From contig JAEWPB010000093.1 in NCBI GenBank assembly GCA_023399465.1, positions 1 to 13,999 of the forward strand: a stretch of DNA of 13,999 nt, in the 5' to 3' direction. Below are positions 12,700-13,999 of the stretch, piece by piece (positions within the stretch are counted from its first letter, which is position 1; every line of letters starts with the position of its first letter). Origin of the DNA: Pseudomonadota bacterium. GTDB lineage: Bacteria > Pseudomonadota > Alphaproteobacteria > Rhizobiales > Rhizobiaceae. A program made the translations under genes and the position numbers. Below the pieces are notes generated by a model. That model did not search any database. It was not told the origin of the DNA and saw only the letters and a list, made by a program, of their open reading frames with translations.

Positions 12700-13941
12700 C
12701 TAGCGTCGCGGTCCTAGCAGCAGTTCCGCCGCGGGCTTGACGTCTTCCATGATCAAATTCGCCCAAATCTGCGCCAACTCAATGCGTCGCGTGAGGTGTT
12801 GCGCTCGGTTATAGGCCCCCTCGACCTTGTCTTTGGGGGTGTGGGCCAGCATCAAGTCGATGACGGGTTTGTCAGCGGGGTAGAGCTCATTCATCACCGT
12901 GGAGAACGTTGCTCGCCATCCGTGCGGAACATGCTTCTGATGATAGCCGGCCCGGTTCAGCAGGTAGCCGATCGCGTTTTCTGACATCGGTTTGTGAGCG
13001 TGGCGGGCGTTTGGAAAGGCGAGCGGCCCTTTGCCAGTAATGGTCCATAGTGCTTTTATCGCCTCGACCGTCTGCTCCGCGAGCGGAGCCAAGTGGTCGC
13101 GTGCGTCATCGCTCTTGTGTTTGAGCTTCAGCTTCATGCGTTCCGCGGAAATCTGCCAGACCCGTTGATCGGCGAGATCAGTCCATTCGCTCCATGGTGT
13201 CGTAATCAGCGTGCCCGGCCGCACGGCGGTTAGGGCCAAAATCCGAAGCGCCAGCTTGGTAACCGGATGGGCGATTTCATCCTCTGCTTTCCGCAGCATT
13301 TCCCTTGCCTTTGCGAGATCGGTGATCGCCGGCTGTCTTCCCTTTTTGAGCGGAGCCATAGCCCCCTTGATGATCGCTGCGGGGTCGTTCTCGGCCCGGC
13401 CCGAGGCGATCGCGTACACGAAAATCGCCGACATGCGCTGGCGTATCCTTCTCGCTGTGTCACTGGCGCCGCGACCCTCGACCAGCCGCAAAAGCCCAAG
13501 CACCTCCGGTACGCCGATCTCGCGAATCGGCGAAGAGCCGATGTGCGGAAAAACCTCTTTCTCGAGGCTTTCGCGCACATCGCTTGCGTGGCGCTCCACC
13601 CATTGCTTTTGTTGCAGCGTCCACCACTCATTCGCTATCGCCTCGAAGGTGTCGGCCGATTGTTGCAACGTAGATAGCTTCTTGAGCTTCTTGGTGACGG
13701 CCGGATCTTTACCCTCGCGCAGGAGCGACTTCGCATCGTCCCGCGCCTTTCTGGCTTCAGCCAGCGCGACCGCTGGGTAAGGGCCTATGGATAGAAGCTT
13801 CTCTTTCCCGCCGAACCTGTACTTAAGCCGCCACAGCTTTCCGCCGGCAGGCGTTACATAGAGAAAAAGCCCACCGCTATCGGCAAGCTTGAAAGGCTTG
13901 GTGTCGGGCTTCGTTTTTCGAATTTGCGTATCTGTGAGCAT
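12700..13941 (-). CDS. P4-type tyrosine integrase
   Basis: This 413-residue site-specific recombinase would integrate and excise its element by strand exchange through a 3'-phosphotyrosine. The N-terminal arm-binding domain (MLTDTQIRKTKPDTKPFKLA, GGLFLYVTPAGGKLWRLKYR, LSIGPYPAVALAEAR) is the hallmark DUF4102 domain of P4-like integrases. A core-binding region follows at about 98-195. The catalytic domain has Arg241 (AVRPGTL), Lys270 or a nearby Lys, His340 and Arg343 (HGWR), His367 (LAHTP) and the nucleophile Tyr377 (GAYNR), all present. The length is normal. The ATG at 13941 follows GGGAGGG closely, whereas an ATG at 13995 adds residues unlike the family. Its 5' end faces the right window edge, the usual arrangement next to a tRNA-type attachment site. 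No excisionase or AlpA-like gene is visible. Confidence 0.92.
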   Translation of the reverse strand: MLTDTQIRKTKPDTKPFKLADSGGLFLYVTPAGGKLWRLKYRFGGKEKLLSIGPYPAVALAEARKARDDAKSLLREGKDPAVTKKLKKLSTLQQSADTFEAIANEWWTLQQKQWVERHASDVRESLEKEVFPHIGSSPIREIGVPEVLGLLRLVEGRGASDTARRIRQRMSAIFVYAIASGRAENDPAAIIKGAMAPLKKGRQPAITDLAKAREMLRKAEDEIAHPVTKLALRILALTAVRPGTLITTPWSEWTDLADQRVWQISAERMKLKLKHKSDDARDHLAPLAEQTVEAIKALWTITGKGPLAFPNARHAHKPMSENAIGYLLNRAGYHQKHVPHGWRATFSTVMNELYPADKPVIDLMLAHTPKDKVEGAYNRAQHLTRRIELAQIWANLIMEDVKPAAELLLGPRR

Positions 13942-13952
13942 GCACCCTCCCG

Positions 13953-13997
13953 ATACCCCCGGTAATCTTTGAAGGCACCCCCAAATATACCCCAAAT
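13953..13997. repeat. CCCC-rich direct repeats upstream of the integrase
   Basis: Three related copies are seen on the plus strand: ATACCCCCGG (13953-13962), GCACCCCCAAAT (13975-13986) and ATACCCCAAAT (13987-13997). Read toward the integrase start they are (TTT)GGGG(G)TAT-like. Short direct repeats beside an integrase start are typical of arm-type integrase binding sites, and they may also serve autoregulation. No tRNA gene or core attachment sequence can be identified before the window ends. Confidence 0.45.
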
Positions 13998-13999
13998 AG

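Noticed and set aside
13211..13780. 189-codon plus-strand frame opposite the integrase
   Set aside because: It is antisense to a complete integrase with all catalytic residues; its Ser/Ala-rich sequence has no features of its own.
1..13999. CRISPR array, tRNA or rRNA genes
   Set aside because: I found no regularly spaced repeats and no cloverleaf or rRNA-like sequence anywhere in the window.

Overview
The window is a high-GC alphaproteobacterial accessory region, most likely Rhizobiales (Rhizobium, Agrobacterium or Sinorhizobium relatives). Three things point there: a DUF1515-type phage protein, a GTTC-N7-GTTC LexA box (the alphaproteobacterial SOS box), and small hypothetical proteins of a kind I associate with Rhizobiaceae. 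The left half is the distal end of a tailed-phage late region. The right half holds cargo genes and ends at a P4-type tyrosine integrase.

Left half, bases 1-7111, read rightward: the 3' end of an unidentified gene; a large tail spike (pectate-lyase fold plus a C-terminal S74 self-cleaving chaperone); a reverse-strand glycosyltransferase fusion inserted here; an orphan second copy of the last 60 codons of the tail spike; an endolysin (peptidoglycan-binding domain plus M15 peptidase); a two-TM holin candidate; overlapping i-spanin and o-spanin genes; and a DUF1515 protein. The endolysin, holin and spanins form a complete lysis cassette covering all three envelope layers. The duplicated spike end suggests the spike and glycosyltransferase arrived together by exchange at the conserved S74 tail.

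Middle, 7136-9968: single genes separated by gaps without a recognisable gene. They are a reverse-strand GNAT acetyltransferase that looks AT-richer than its surroundings, a 54-residue hypothetical protein, and a reverse-strand M15 peptidase fused to a long coiled coil with an aromatic residue every seven positions. The gaps on both sides of the peptidase gene carry copies of an AAAGCGGACATT-like motif, and the left gap also has a perfect 12-bp inverted repeat.

Right part, 9969-11528: a reverse-strand operon of three small conserved hypothetical genes and an SRAP (YedK/HMCES-like) gene, with a canonical LexA box overlapping the -10 region of a good promoter. The SRAP gene is frameshifted by an apparent short deletion. 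Divergent from the operon is a secreted protein of unknown function. A secreted thermonuclease-like protein is convergent with it, and a P4-type integrase follows. The start codon of the integrase faces the right edge, next to CCCC-rich direct repeats, so the attachment site probably lies just beyond base 13999. Whether the lysis cassette and the integrase belong to one element, or to a prophage abutting a separate island, cannot be decided from this window.
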